From positions 1-5,796 of the forward strand of contig HF987958.1 in the NCBI GenBank assembly GCA_000431835.1: a stretch of DNA of 5,796 nucleotides, written 5' to 3'. The notes below the pieces were generated by a model, which did no database searches, was not told the origin of the DNA, and saw only the letters and a list, made by a program, of their open reading frames with translations. Positions 1-5,445 of this stretch are shown one piece after another. The first letter of the stretch is position 1, and each line of letters starts with the position of its first letter. Source of the DNA: Succinatimonas sp. CAG:777 (GTDB lineage Bacteria > Pseudomonadota > Gammaproteobacteria > Enterobacterales > Succinivibrionaceae). Position numbers and translations under genes: made by a program.

Positions 1-993
1 AATGCAAGTGCCTATTCTCAGATGATAGGTTTTACCCGTGATGAGATAAAAAGGTACTACATTGATTATTTAAAGTTGGCAGCTTCCTATGAGAACAAAT
101 GTAGAGTGGAAGAAGTAACTGACACTCAGATTGAGTCAATGTTAGATATGATGGCTCAAAACTATGATGGTTACTGCTTTGATGAATTCTATAAAAAGAA
201 AGTCTTCAGTACTTGGTCTGTAAATAGTTTCTTTCAAAGCATTATTGAAAATAAATTTGTAGATTTTGGAGACTACTGGTACGACAACGGTGGCCTACCA
301 TCTATCCTGGTTAACTATTTAAAGACCCATAAGTTAAATTCATTGGATTATGTAGAGAAAGATAAAACTATCACTATTAGAGTAAATGATTTTAAGAATC
401 CAACGTCTTTAACCTCGATCAACAAGAATGTCTTAATGTGTCAGACGGGCTATTTAACATTACGCTCACCAGTATACTCAAAAGGTTTTATGACCTTAGG
501 AATACCAAACAGTGAAGTTTACAATGCACTGTTATCCTTAATGGCTCTAAATATCTTTGATGATACAAAGCTTGAGAATGTTAATGAACAAATCCTTTCA
601 CAAAGTAAAGATGTTGGTGAAATCATAGATCTTTTCAATACTGTTCTAAATACAGTTTCATATGATAATTTTCCAATCAGTTCTGAAGCTGTGGTTCAGC
701 AATTACTCTATATGTACTTAAAAGGTATTTGTAACTCTGTCAGTGCAGAACTGCACTCATCAAAAGGTAGAGCTGATCTTGTAATAGAGTCTGATAACAG
801 AAGGATAGTCTTTGAATTTAAGTATGCAAAGAATGAGATAGAAGCTAAGGTAAAGCTTAGTGAAGCCATTGAGCAGATTAAAACACGTGACTATGGCAAT
901 ATTGTGCCTAAGAAAGCAGAGCTTTTAAGAATTGCAGCTGTGTTCAATGCTGATCCTAAGGTAAGAGCTTTTACTGAGTATCACGAAGTTTAA
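1..993 (+). CDS. AAA-ATPase-like / PD-(D/E)XK nuclease-domain protein, C-terminal part (5' end outside window)
   Basis: The frame is open from base 1, so the ATG at 22 is probably internal and about 330 residues of a longer protein are visible. Early in the chain, GFTRDEI resembles the GFTxxEV signature that follows the ATPase region in the 'predicted AAA-ATPase' (PF09820) plus PDDEXK_9 (PF08011) family. WYDNGGLPSILVNYL (about residues 86-100 from the ATG at 22) fits the family's helical middle part. The C-terminal nuclease-like core is visible: GRADL with Asp252, then Glu265-Phe-Lys267 in IVFEFK, giving a D-x12-E-x-K arrangement on that numbering. Family members are usually around 500-570 residues, so roughly 200 N-terminal residues including Walker A are missing. 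The catalytic triad looks intact. Whether these proteins cut nucleic acid is not established; roles in defence or as selfish elements have been suggested only by analogy. It ends at TAA 991-993, just before a terminator. Family assignment is confident; function is not. Confidence 0.85.
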   Translation, partial: NASAYSQMIGFTRDEIKRYYIDYLKLAASYENKCRVEEVTDTQIESMLDMMAQNYDGYCFDEFYKKKVFSTWSVNSFFQSIIENKFVDFGDYWYDNGGLPSILVNYLKTHKLNSLDYVEKDKTITIRVNDFKNPTSLTSINKNVLMCQTGYLTLRSPVYSKGFMTLGIPNSEVYNALLSLMALNIFDDTKLENVNEQILSQSKDVGEIIDLFNTVLNTVSYDNFPISSEAVVQQLLYMYLKGICNSVSAELHSSKGRADLVIESDNRRIVFEFKYAKNEIEAKVKLSEAIEQIKTRDYGNIVPKKAELLRIAAVFNADPKVRAFTEYHEV

Positions 994-1014
994 AGTTCTT
1001 TTAATTATTAACAG

Positions 1015-1037
1015 CTGCATCTCTTAACAAGATGCAG
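1015..1037 (+). other. Hairpin overlapping and competing with the downstream terminator
   Basis: CTGCATCT (1015-1022) is the exact reverse complement of AGATGCAG (1030-1037), giving an 8-bp stem with a 7-base loop. Its right arm lies inside the left arm of the terminator hairpin at 1032-1069, so the two cannot form together. Read on the minus strand, this is the last hairpin after thiI and is followed by TTAATAATT, so it may help end thiI transcription. The structure is seen in the sequence; its role is inferred. Confidence 0.5.
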
Positions 1038-1073
1038 TTTGACAGAGCGCTTCTTTGTTCAAACTGCATTTTT
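1032..1073 (+). terminator. Rho-independent terminator of the left AAA/PD-(D/E)XK gene
   Basis: ATGCAGTTTGA (1032-1042) pairs perfectly with TCAAACTGCAT (1059-1069), an 11-bp stem with a 16-base loop. Five T residues (1069-1073) follow on the plus strand. It lies about 40 bases after the stop codon at 993. Because thiI converges from the other side, the same dyad could also slow minus-strand transcription, but the T tract favours the plus strand. The large loop and moderate GC make it a medium-strength call. Confidence 0.7.
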
Positions 1074-1097
1074 AATGAAAACAATTATTAGTGACTA

Positions 1098-2567
1098 TTA
1101 CTTGTCATTATTAGGTCTAAATACCTTTACATTATGATAGCCCTTTTCTTTTAACTGCTTTGCCTGCATGGTACTCATCACGCCCTGATCACAGTAAAGA
1201 GCATAGGTCTTTAATTGATCCAGCTTGTTAAAGTCTGAGGCTGTTTTATAGAAAGGCATTAAGATAACTTCATTCTCAAAACCTGTTAACGGCTTCTTTT
1301 CAACATCATCAGGAGCTCTTACATCTAAGATCACATCTGATTTAGCTAGTTCTGATACAACCTCGATCTCTGTTTTAAGCTTGGTAGTATCAGTTGGGAT
1401 ATCAGCAATATCAACAACCTTCATACTTTCGAAAGCTTTTTGTACAAGATCAGGATCCATCTTAGCCTCTTCCTCTTCAACAAAAGAAGCACTAGGACAT
1501 ACATTTGGATGATCTGAAATTACGCCACAGTACTCAGGCATGGACTCAGCAAAACCAATAGTACCAATCTTACGAGACATATCGATGATGTCCTGCTTAT
1601 CAGCTGTAACTAATGGTCTTAACAGCAATACATCACATACATTATCAATATGAGTTAGATTGCGTAGGGTCTGGCTTGATACCTGACCTAATGATTCACC
1701 AGTAACTAAAGCTTCAGCATCAAAGTGTTTTGCAACCAATGAGCCTACTCTCATCATCATGCGCTTTAAGATCACTCCTCTAACTCCATGATGAGTTCTC
1801 TCTAAGATCTGCCCTACAATTGGCTCAAATGGAATAGTTACGAACTTAACGCGATGTGAAGATGCATAGCGATCCCAAATAAAGTAACTCTCCTGCTTTA
1901 CTCCAATCTCATGAGCAGTACCGCCCATGTTAAAGAACAGGTAATTTACCCTGCAACCACGATGTAATACATCATAAGTTGAAACGCCACTATCAAAGCC
2001 TCCTGAGATTAAAGAGAAGACATCACCCTGAGAACCTACAGGATAGCCACCAATGCCTAGGTGCTTGTCACCTGACAAGTAAGCTACCTGATTTTCAATT
2101 TCAAGGTGGATTAAAACTTCAGGATCATCTAGGCATACACCTTTGTTAGGAAATGAGGCTTTGAATTTACCGCCGATGATCCTCTCTGCCTGCTGAGAGT
2201 TAAACTCATGATTGCCCTTTCTCTTTACTCTTACAGCAAAGGTCTTATTCTCAATTGAAGGACCTACAACGTCTTTAATAGAATCAAACAGAGAATCTAG
2301 TGTGGTAAATGGGTATTCATTTACTTCCATGAAAGAGTGAATGCCAGGAATTCTTGATAACTCATTGATGGCATCTTCTTTTGATACAGGCTTTTCCTCA
2401 GTTCCAAAGATAGCTACAACCTTATCCCACTGAGCATAGGCATTAACAGCGATGTTGTGGTGTTTGCAAACATTAACAATGTTCTGCCTAACTAATCTAA
2501 TAAGACGGTTGCGAACTGGTTTACTCTTAATTGAGATTTCTGGGAAAAGTCTAATAATAAATTTCAT
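1098..2567 (-). CDS. thiI: tRNA 4-thiouridine synthase / thiazole sulfurtransferase ThiI (with rhodanese domain)
   Basis: This protein of 489 residues matches the full-length gammaproteobacterial ThiI plan (E. coli 482). It adenylates U8 of tRNA and transfers persulfide sulfur from IscS to make 4-thiouridine; the rhodanese domain also supports thiamine thiazole synthesis. Visible parts are the N-terminal MKFIIRLFPEISIKSKPVRN ferredoxin-like segment, a THUMP domain (about residues 60-165), the PP-loop SGGFDS (188-193), the conserved EYCGVIS with Cys347 (equivalent to E. coli Cys344), and a C-terminal rhodanese domain with YCDQGVMS and Cys459 (equivalent to E. coli Cys456). All catalytic residues appear present. 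The ATG at 2567 is chosen over an in-frame ATG at 2600 because it gives the conserved N-terminus, has GGAG 6 bases upstream, and the earlier codon lies in a terminator loop. It follows slyD on the same strand. An additional Cys357, ten residues after Cys347, is absent from the E. coli protein as I recall it. Confidence 0.97.
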   Translation of the reverse strand: MKFIIRLFPEISIKSKPVRNRLIRLVRQNIVNVCKHHNIAVNAYAQWDKVVAIFGTEEKPVSKEDAINELSRIPGIHSFMEVNEYPFTTLDSLFDSIKDVVGPSIENKTFAVRVKRKGNHEFNSQQAERIIGGKFKASFPNKGVCLDDPEVLIHLEIENQVAYLSGDKHLGIGGYPVGSQGDVFSLISGGFDSGVSTYDVLHRGCRVNYLFFNMGGTAHEIGVKQESYFIWDRYASSHRVKFVTIPFEPIVGQILERTHHGVRGVILKRMMMRVGSLVAKHFDAEALVTGESLGQVSSQTLRNLTHIDNVCDVLLLRPLVTADKQDIIDMSRKIGTIGFAESMPEYCGVISDHPNVCPSASFVEEEEAKMDPDLVQKAFESMKVVDIADIPTDTTKLKTEIEVVSELAKSDVILDVRAPDDVEKKPLTGFENEVILMPFYKTASDFNKLDQLKTYALYCDQGVMSTMQAKQLKEKGYHNVKVFRPNNDK

Positions 2568-2572
2568 GGTGT

Positions 2573-2578
2573 GCTCCG
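2573..2578 (-). promoter_or_regulatory. thiI ribosome binding site
   Basis: On the minus strand this reads CGGAGC, with GGAG six bases before the ATG at 2567. It decides the thiI start in favour of 2567 and lies directly after the T-rich tail of the slyD terminator. Confidence 0.75.
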
Positions 2579-2611
2579 AAAACAACAAAGGCTCCTGCAC
2601 AAAGGAGCCTT
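2579..2611 (-). terminator. Rho-independent terminator after slyD, immediately upstream of thiI
   Basis: AAGGCTCCT (2588-2596) and AGGAGCCTT (2603-2611) form a perfect 9-bp stem with a 6-base loop. On the minus strand the stem is followed by TTTGTTGTTTT, a typical broken T tract. It begins 18 bases beyond the slyD stop codon. The T tract ends at the thiI ribosome binding site, so no separate thiI promoter fits between them; partial readthrough or a promoter inside slyD is implied. On the plus strand the stem is followed by ATCTTTAAC, a poor tail, and no plus-strand gene is nearby. Confidence 0.8.
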
Positions 2612-2629
2612 ATCTTTAACAAAATTTAA

Positions 2630-3298
2630 TTACTCGTGAGAGTGTTTGTGACAGCAGTGATGTTCACCTTGCTCATGCTCATCATCATGGTGATGACCGT
2701 GACAGCAATGGTGCTCATGATCGTCGTCATGGTGATGGCCATGACAGCAGTGATGCTCATGATCGTGCTCATCCTCATCATGGTGATGGTGACAGCTGCA
2801 GTGCTCGTGATCATGATCTTCAGATGGACAGTGACCACCTACGTGAGCGTGACCGTGCTTAATCTCCTCAGGAGTTGCTTCACGTACATCTTCAACTACG
2901 ATTAAGAAGTTTAAGATCTTGCCTGCTAATGGATGGTTACCATCAACAACTACAGTCTTGTCATTGATTTCTTTAATTACAACAGCCATAGGACCGTGTT
3001 CTGAATCTGCTTCAAAAACATTACCTACAGCAATCTCGAAATCACCAAACATGGCTCTATCAATTGTCTGCACCAGATTCTTATCGTACTCACCATAAGA
3101 ATCCTTTGGCTCTAACTGAATTGCAAACTCGTCACCTTTCTTGTGACCTTCAAGAGCTTTCTCTAAACCTTTGATTAAAAAGCCGTGACCGATAAGAGCT
3201 GTTACAGGCTCATCTGGCTGAGTTCTGCCAACTACCTGACCATTTGTTTCAGTTACGGTATAGCTTAATGTAGCAACGGTATCTTTTGTAATATTCAT
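2630..3298 (-). CDS. slyD: SlyD, FKBP-type peptidyl-prolyl isomerase with expanded His/Cys metal-binding tail
   Basis: SlyD is a cytoplasmic prolyl isomerase and chaperone that binds nickel and other transition metals; in E. coli it assists HypB in [NiFe]-hydrogenase maturation. Residues 1-147 of 222 are the FKBP domain with its inserted chaperone (IF) flap: GHGFLIKGLEKALEGHKKGDEF (about 37-58), the DSYGEYD segment (66-72), the IF region (about 73-120) and VVVDGNHPLAG (116-126), followed by VREATPEEI (138-146), all close to E. coli SlyD. From residue 148 the tail is extremely rich in metal ligands: 32 His and 9 Cys in 75 residues, including three HHCCH motifs (182-186, 196-200, 213-217). E. 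coli SlyD is 196 residues, so this tail is longer. The tail contains a perfect 14-residue tandem duplication. AGAGG lies 10 bases before the ATG, an extended -10 promoter lies upstream, and a terminator follows. The upstream lipoprotein gene ends 50 bases away on the same strand. Confidence 0.97.
   Translation of the reverse strand: MNITKDTVATLSYTVTETNGQVVGRTQPDEPVTALIGHGFLIKGLEKALEGHKKGDEFAIQLEPKDSYGEYDKNLVQTIDRAMFGDFEIAVGNVFEADSEHGPMAVVIKEINDKTVVVDGNHPLAGKILNFLIVVEDVREATPEEIKHGHAHVGGHCPSEDHDHEHCSCHHHHDEDEHDHEHHCCHGHHHDDDHEHHCCHGHHHDDEHEQGEHHCCHKHSHE
2681..2764 (-). repeat. Two tandem 42-bp units encoding an identical 14-residue metal-binding module in SlyD
   Basis: Units 2723-2764 and 2681-2722 both encode DHEHHCCHGHHHDD (SlyD residues 179-192 and 193-206). 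The DNA differs at six positions, all transitions in third codon positions, so the protein units are identical. Degenerate copies flank them: residues 163-176 match at 9 of 14 positions, and 212-219 retain EHHCCH-K-H. Trinucleotide-like His/Asp/Glu codons make the region low in complexity and open to slippage. Confidence 0.9.
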
Positions 3299-3326
3299 AT
3301 TTCTTATTCCTCTAAAACTGGTTTAG

Positions 3327-3335
3327 ATTTTAGCA
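3327..3335 (-). promoter_or_regulatory. Putative extended -10 promoter of slyD
   Basis: On the minus strand this reads TGCTAAAAT, an extended -10 (TGn followed by TAAAAT, 5 of 6 to TATAAT). No good -35 is seen at 16-18 bases, which extended -10 promoters can tolerate. It predicts a start near 3320 and a leader of about 20 bases before the ATG at 3298, which contains the AGAGG ribosome binding site (3309-3313). Confidence 0.5.
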
Positions 3336-3348
3336 GAAAAATCGTAAT

Positions 3349-3948
3349 TTATCTTTGTGAGATATTTCTGACAATTGGGGTAAATCCTGATGGAGCTAAC
3401 TGACCATCATTAGCATCGGTATCTCTTGAAATGGTAAACTGCTTTAAAGTCTTATCTATTACTTCAGTGCAGCTAGGATCAAGCTCACCTTTAGCATTTA
3501 GAGCTTTGACACTGCCATCACTGTCTGTTTCAAAGACCTTACAGGTATCTGAATTATTCTCTGTGGCGTTAAATCTTAAAGTAAAGCCATCAGTTGCAGT
3601 GTCAAAAACCATAGTAAAGTATGGTTTTGCCTGCTCACTTAAGCTTACAGTGCAGTTGTCATAACCTTTATCTAAAGCACCACATGTCTGCATATATCTT
3701 GTAGCCTGATAGATTTCTTTTAAGGCGATGGTTCTAATTTCATCTGCTGATAAAGAATCGTCAGCTTCAACACCTGAGTCCTGATTCTCAACTTGAGCTG
3801 TAACGTCTTCGGACACTTCATCTTTATTCTTGCTGTCTGATGAACTGTCCATCACACAACCACCGATAAGGCAACCTAAAGCTACAATAAGACAGGTAAC
3901 TCTAAAGTAACTTAATGATCCATCAGCATTAAAAATAGGATTAAACAT
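3349..3948 (-). CDS. Putative lipoprotein with pilin-like (PilE-type) globular region
   Basis: This 199-residue protein has a hydrophobic segment (about residues 17-30) ending in L-I-G-G-Cys31, a usable lipobox, so it is probably a lipoprotein; the n-region is atypical, with only Arg16 as a positive charge. Val32 at +2 does not suggest inner-membrane retention. Residues 34-69 form a Ser/Asp/Glu-rich linker. Residues 70-164 resemble the globular part of minor type IV pilins: a helix DEIRTIALKEIYQATRYM, a short loop CGALDKGYDNC, then DGFTLRFNATENNSDTC and VFETDSDGSVKAL, matching the GFTLTATP...DTCGTLTLDSDG pattern. Four further cysteines (89, 99, 136, 160) could make two disulfides. A prepilin leader and the GFTLIE-type N-terminal helix are absent, so it cannot polymerise as a classical pilin. 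AGAGGA lies 14 bases before the ATG, a long spacing; no better start is seen. It lies between the acyltransferase and slyD on the same strand. The lipoprotein call is moderate; the pilin resemblance is from pattern only. Confidence 0.7.
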   Translation of the reverse strand: MFNPIFNADGSLSYFRVTCLIVALGCLIGGCVMDSSSDSKNKDEVSEDVTAQVENQDSGVEADDSLSADEIRTIALKEIYQATRYMQTCGALDKGYDNCTVSLSEQAKPYFTMVFDTATDGFTLRFNATENNSDTCKVFETDSDGSVKALNAKGELDPSCTEVIDKTLKQFTISRDTDANDGQLAPSGFTPIVRNISQR

Positions 3949-3989
3949 CTTTAAGCTTATTATCCTCTGTTTTCTTATCTATTCATTCG

Positions 3990-4023
3990 TACTAGACTTA
4001 GTGGATTTTCCATGGTTCTAGTA
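3990..4023 (-). other. Imperfect inverted repeat between acyltransferase and lipoprotein genes
   Basis: TACTAGA (3990-3996) pairs with TCTAGTA (4017-4023), and inside it TGGA (4002-4005) pairs with TCCA (4009-4012) around a 3-base loop, with an internal loop between the two stems. No T tract follows on the minus strand, so it is not a classical terminator. It could be an mRNA processing or stabilising hairpin in the 84-base gap, or chance. Confidence 0.35.
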
Positions 4024-4032
4024 GTTATGATG

Positions 4033-5166
4033 TTATTTGTTCTTATTGAAATAGGGAGCTGCATACATAGATTTAACTCTGTCACGTAAGCTCTCTGGAT
4101 AAGAATTTAGTCTATCTAAAAACTTCTGCTTGTCTTCAGTTGATACATTCTCATCATGACCTGCGCTAATTAAAGCTGTAGGATATAACTCGTAGTTCTT
4201 CCATACAAAGTTATCAATGATTGCTGATAACTCTTCAGCAGTTTCAAAGCCACCTTTAATTGGATCACCTGCAACTAACTTCACATGACCTTTATAACCG
4301 CGAATACCTCTGGTGATTGTATCAATGTCCTCAAACTCATCTTTATGATACTCACCATTCTTTTCTTTTTCATAAAGCTCATTAGCTTTAGCTAAATCAT
4401 TAGGATCATACTCATAGGTAATTGATACAGGTACAATGTTAAGTGAACTCATATACTCTGAGAATGACTGTTTTTTCTGACGACCATACAAAGAGATCAT
4501 CTTTAATACTGCATCTTCAGTCTTATCATTACCGTCTTTTGCTCTACCCTCTCTTTGGGCAATCCAGATTGATTTATTCTCTTCAATTGAAAGGCCAATG
4601 TAGTTTGATAAATGGGTTAAAGCCTTTAACTTTTCACGAGGAGCTTCAATTGATCTTTTAACAATGAAACTTCTGTTTAATCTCATTAAAGAGGTAGCAG
4701 CTGGTATTCTTAAAAGATTATCACCGATAGCAATTCTTACAGTATCGCAACCGGTCTTATATAAAGCGTAATCAATAAAAGCAGGATCTAAAGAGATATC
4801 TCTATGATTTGAAATAAAGAGATAACCTTTACCTTTTTCTAGCTTGTCAAAGCCAACTAATTCAAGACCGTCAGTTGTGGTCTCAACCATCTTTTTGACA
4901 AAGTTAGCTACGATAACTTGGAAATCTTTAATAGTCTTGATTTGAGCAATCTTTTTCTTTAAAAAGATCTTCACAAAAGGCTTTAGGATAAAGCCTAATT
5001 TTTTATAGATAACAGGATAGCGAAATTTTAAGATACTGCTAATAACCATTTCATCAGAAATGATCTTATTTAACTCTGACTCAACCTCATCATCTCGACA
5101 TGGTCTGATGTCATCAAAAATCTCGTCGTAAGTAGTTATTTTTTTTTCTTCTGTATTTATAGCCAT
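4033..5166 (-). CDS. PlsC-like glycerophospholipid acyltransferase (LPLAT superfamily)
   Basis: The protein (377 residues) carries the motifs of lysophospholipid/glycerol-phosphate acyltransferases, which move an acyl group onto a glycerolipid at the cytoplasmic membrane. Motif I is ISNHRDISLDPAF with His121 and Asp127; motif II is NRSFIVKR (164-171); motif III is IAQREGRAKDG with Glu206-Gly-Arg208; motif IV is IVPVSI (244-249). The canonical motif I is H-x4-D, whereas here His121 to Asp127 is H-x5-D, with Asp123 as another acidic residue. The N-terminal 100 residues are basic and contain a hydrophobic stretch (about 50-70) that may bind membrane; residues 250-330 lie beyond the core. The length exceeds typical PlsC (about 245). 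I infer acyltransferase activity, but the acceptor (lysophosphatidate, ornithine lipid or another lipid) cannot be told. The start has only a weak AGG 13 bases upstream. It is divergent from the right-hand AAA gene and is the first gene of the minus-strand run. Confidence 0.85.
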   Translation of the reverse strand: MAINTEEKKITTYDEIFDDIRPCRDDEVESELNKIISDEMVISSILKFRYPVIYKKLGFILKPFVKIFLKKKIAQIKTIKDFQVIVANFVKKMVETTTDGLELVGFDKLEKGKGYLFISNHRDISLDPAFIDYALYKTGCDTVRIAIGDNLLRIPAATSLMRLNRSFIVKRSIEAPREKLKALTHLSNYIGLSIEENKSIWIAQREGRAKDGNDKTEDAVLKMISLYGRQKKQSFSEYMSSLNIVPVSITYEYDPNDLAKANELYEKEKNGEYHKDEFEDIDTITRGIRGYKGHVKLVAGDPIKGGFETAEELSAIIDNFVWKNYELYPTALISAGHDENVSTEDKQKFLDRLNSYPESLRDRVKSMYAAPYFNKNK

Positions 5167-5189
5167 AAGATGTATTTTGCCTATTGCTT

Positions 5190-5195
5190 AATATA
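5190..5195 (-). promoter_or_regulatory. Candidate -10 of the acyltransferase gene
   Basis: On the minus strand this reads TATATT (5 of 6 to TATAAT), about 24 bases before the ATG at 5166. A TTGATA lies upstream but only 14 bases away, too close for a standard promoter, so the call is weak. Confidence 0.3.
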
Positions 5196-5401
5196 ATTGT
5201 CCGCTATTTTATCAAAGAATTGCCTTGTTTTTTTAAATCATGTCTAGTTTAGAGCCAAGATTGAAAGTTAGGACATTTTTTTTCACAAAAATCGTCTTGT
5301 TTCAGAATTTATGTCTCAAAAGGAAATTACTTCATTGATCAAAAAAAATTACTCTCGTAAAAGTGCACAAAGTGCAGAAAATAAACAAAGGTGTCAAATT
5401 A

Positions 5402-5422
5402 CATAATGTATAATCATTATCA
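5402..5422 (+). promoter_or_regulatory. -10 element TATAAT inside a Fur-box-like palindrome
   Basis: TATAAT at 5409-5414 is a perfect -10, placed about 30 bases before the ATG at 5446. No convincing -35 is seen at 16-18 bases. The -10 overlaps ATAATCATTAT (5410-5420), a perfect palindrome about a central C at 5415. Compared with the Fur 7-1-7 core TGATAATnATTATCA, positions 5408-5422 match at 12 of 14 defined bases: the right half is perfect and the left half is 5 of 7. A repressor here would block RNA polymerase. The background is AT-rich, so a chance match is possible. Confidence 0.5.
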
Positions 5423-5445
5423 ATGACGATAAAGGATTTACAAAT

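Larger units (their letters stand above)
5167..5445. other. Divergent intergenic region, AT-rich, no gene seen
   Basis: These 279 bases hold the promoters of the acyltransferase (minus) and the right-hand AAA gene (plus). Homopolymer tracts stand out: T7 at 5228-5234, T8 at 5276-5283 and A8 at 5341-5348, which may bend the DNA or bind nucleoid proteins. A tandem 9-mer, AAAGTGCAC then AAAGTGCAG, lies at 5360-5377. Short open frames at 5240 and 5311 have no ribosome binding site and are not called as genes. Confidence 0.6.

Noticed and set aside
1021..1032. 12-base CTCTTAACAAGA shared with 5611-5622 in the right-hand AAA gene, considered as a recombination footprint
   Set aside because: About one such 12-base match is expected by chance in a window this size and composition, and the flanks do not match.
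2568..2600. Earlier in-frame thiI start at 2600 adding 11 residues
   Set aside because: The codon lies in the loop of the slyD terminator, the extra residues are not part of ThiI, and a ribosome binding site fits the ATG at 2567.
2626..2838. Minus-strand 70-codon frame rich in Met, Thr and Ile overlapping the end of slyD
   Set aside because: It is the shifted frame of the His-rich repeat; slyD in the other frame has full family similarity.
2636..2905. Plus-strand open frame of 89 codons that reads like a multi-pass membrane protein rich in Met, Val, Ile and Leu
   Set aside because: It is antisense to the SlyD tail. His codons CAT/CAC read as ATG/GTG on the other strand and Asp/Glu codons give hydrophobic residues, so the membrane-like look is an artefact of composition.
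3431..3664. 77-codon plus-strand frame opposite the lipoprotein gene
   Set aside because: It has no ribosome binding site or recognisable domain, and the minus-strand frame has a signal sequence and ordered Cys pattern.
4443..4661. 72-codon plus-strand frame opposite the acyltransferase gene
   Set aside because: It is the complement of conserved acyltransferase motif regions and has no independent support.
5240..5338. 32-codon plus-strand frame in the divergent intergenic region
   Set aside because: It has no ribosome binding site, no recognisable composition and spans a T8 tract giving Phe runs.
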